Origin: SZAS-3 sp964386785
GTDB lineage: Bacteria > Chlamydiota > Chlamydiia > Chlamydiales > JAAKFR01
NCBI GenBank assembly: GCA_964386785.1
Contig: CAYLUD010000013.1
Span: 1-32,507 of the forward strand
Direction: 5' to 3'
Length of the DNA: 32,507 nucleotides
Program-made: the position numbers and the translations under genes
Shown here: positions 31,676 to 32,507 of the stretch, piece after piece
Position numbering within the stretch: position 1 is the first letter of the stretch
Layout: each line of letters begins with the position of its first letter
The notes under the pieces: model-generated
Databases searched by the model: none
Told to the model about the DNA's origin: nothing
Seen by the model: only the letters and a program-made list of their open reading frames with translations

Positions 31676-32507
31676 ATGTGGATTCCAGGGAATCAGATAG
31701 CCCAACAACAACTTGATCTATTAGCAACACAGATTCTTACATTGCCTCGACCTCCCAAGTTAGGAATTGTAATCGTAGGTAGTCATCCCGCTTCTCTTTC
31801 GTATGTGAAAAAAAAACGAGAGACTGCAGAAAAAATAGGTCTTCATGTTGCAATTATTTCTCTTCCAGAGTCTGTATCCCTTAAAGAGGTTCTAGAGCAA
31901 GTAGATCAGTGGAACAGAGACCCCATGGTCGATGGCATTCTGATTCAACTCCCCCTGCCCCCCCATCTTTCTTCTTCTCTTTTATTTTCTCGAATTGATC
32001 CAAGAAAAGATGTAGACGGCTTTCACCCAGAAAATATGGGAAAATTATTAATGGAAGACCCGACTGGATTTGTGCCTTGCACCCCACTCGGAATCCAAAA
32101 ACTCTTATCCACTCTACAAATCCCTACCTCCGGACAACGTCTTACCATTATCGGCAGAAGCCCTATTGTGGGGCGTCCTCTAGCAGCTCTGATGATGCAA
32201 AAAGGACCTCATGCTAACGCCTCGGTTACCGTATTGCACAGCCAGTCTTTATACTTGAAAGAAATAGCACGCGAGGCGGATATCCTCGTTTCTGCTATGG
32301 GTATACCTCGTATGATCCAACCTTCTATGGTAAAAGAAGGAGCTACAGTCATTGATGTCGGCATCACTCGTGTCGATGGAAAATTGGTAGGAGATGTCGA
32401 TTTCGATCAAGTAGCACCGAAATGCCAATATATCACACCTGTTCCAGGAGGTGTAGGCCCCATGACCGTTGCTATGCTAGCTTACAATACCGTACGCAGT
32501 TGTCGTC
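31676..32507 (+). CDS. folD: FolD methylene-THF dehydrogenase/cyclohydrolase, 3' end cut by window
   Basis: About 277 residues are present and the frame is still open at the last base. FolD interconverts 5,10-methylene- and 10-formyl-tetrahydrofolate with NADP. Marks: SHPASLSYVKKKRETAEKIG with the catalytic Tyr-x3-Lys, VDGILIQLPLP, KDVDGFHPENMGKLL, VPCTPLGIQKLL, the nucleotide motif IIGRSPIVGRPLAALMMQKG, and TPVPGGVGPMTVAMLAYNT near the end. Only a handful of residues should be missing. It is close to chlamydial FolD (CT078) as I remember it. ATG 31676 lacks a strong ribosome site. Supplies formyl groups for initiator tRNA and links to methionine/glycine use elsewhere in the window. Confidence 0.95.
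   Translation, partial: MWIPGNQIAQQQLDLLATQILTLPRPPKLGIVIVGSHPASLSYVKKKRETAEKIGLHVAIISLPESVSLKEVLEQVDQWNRDPMVDGILIQLPLPPHLSSSLLFSRIDPRKDVDGFHPENMGKLLMEDPTGFVPCTPLGIQKLLSTLQIPTSGQRLTIIGRSPIVGRPLAALMMQKGPHANASVTVLHSQSLYLKEIAREADILVSAMGIPRMIQPSMVKEGATVIDVGITRVDGKLVGDVDFDQVAPKCQYITPVPGGVGPMTVAMLAYNTVRSCR

Overview
The window looks like a piece of a chlamydial chromosome (phylum Chlamydiota, order Chlamydiales). Three things point there. One gene encodes a two-hydrophobic-segment plus coiled-coil protein with the build of a type III-secreted inclusion-membrane (Inc) protein. The proteins for L28, L33 and FolD read as chlamydial versions. Two blocks, methyltransferase / YihY-BrkB / giant AsmA-like protein and rpmG / lolCE-like / lolD, follow (from memory) the gene order CT133-CT132-CT131 and CT150-CT151-CT152 of Chlamydia trachomatis. 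A soluble transhydrogenase, RNase Y, Kbl/Tdh and a PhnZ-like protein suggest a lineage with a wider metabolism than the classical human pathogen, but the family cannot be fixed from this sequence alone.

Layout. 1-2.0 kb is accessory and scarred: the C-terminal end of a transposase, a GNAT-Nudix fusion enzyme, a small gene broken at a T9 run, and a DUF378 membrane protein. 2.06-5.3 kb has a PhnZ-like HD protein converging on a complete methionine ABC transporter operon (metNIQ, minus strand). 5.4-6.6 kb has the Inc-like gene, whose 3' end is overlapped antisense by a decayed IS30-type transposase, then non-coding sequence with a strong hairpin. 6.6-12.1 kb is a plus-strand run of three envelope-associated genes. 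12.1-18.7 kb is all minus strand: clpB, a Ser/Pro-rich heptapeptide-repeat protein interrupted by a 100-N gap, a transglutaminase-like/TPR protein, a soluble transhydrogenase (not Lpd) and a small exported protein with a barrel-like end. 18.9-21 kb: rpmB and a UbiD-type decarboxylase. 21.1-23.9 kb, minus: RNase Y, a STAS domain protein and a TIGR01777-type SDR. 24-32.5 kb, plus: an Rsm22/METTL17-type methyltransferase, rpmG, lolCE-like, lolD, kbl, tdh, a short polyprenyl synthase, an MreD-like membrane protein and folD, which runs off the end.

Functional themes. Methionine uptake (MetNIQ), folate one-carbon metabolism (FolD) and conversion of threonine to glycine plus acetyl-CoA (Tdh/Kbl) all bear on one-carbon and amino-acid supply in a parasite. 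LolCE/LolD, the AsmA-like giant, the MreD-like protein and the polyprenyl synthase serve the envelope. ClpB, RNase Y, Rsm22 and the ribosomal proteins are housekeeping. No tRNA, rRNA or CRISPR array was seen. Family assignments were made by reading translated motifs, without database searches.
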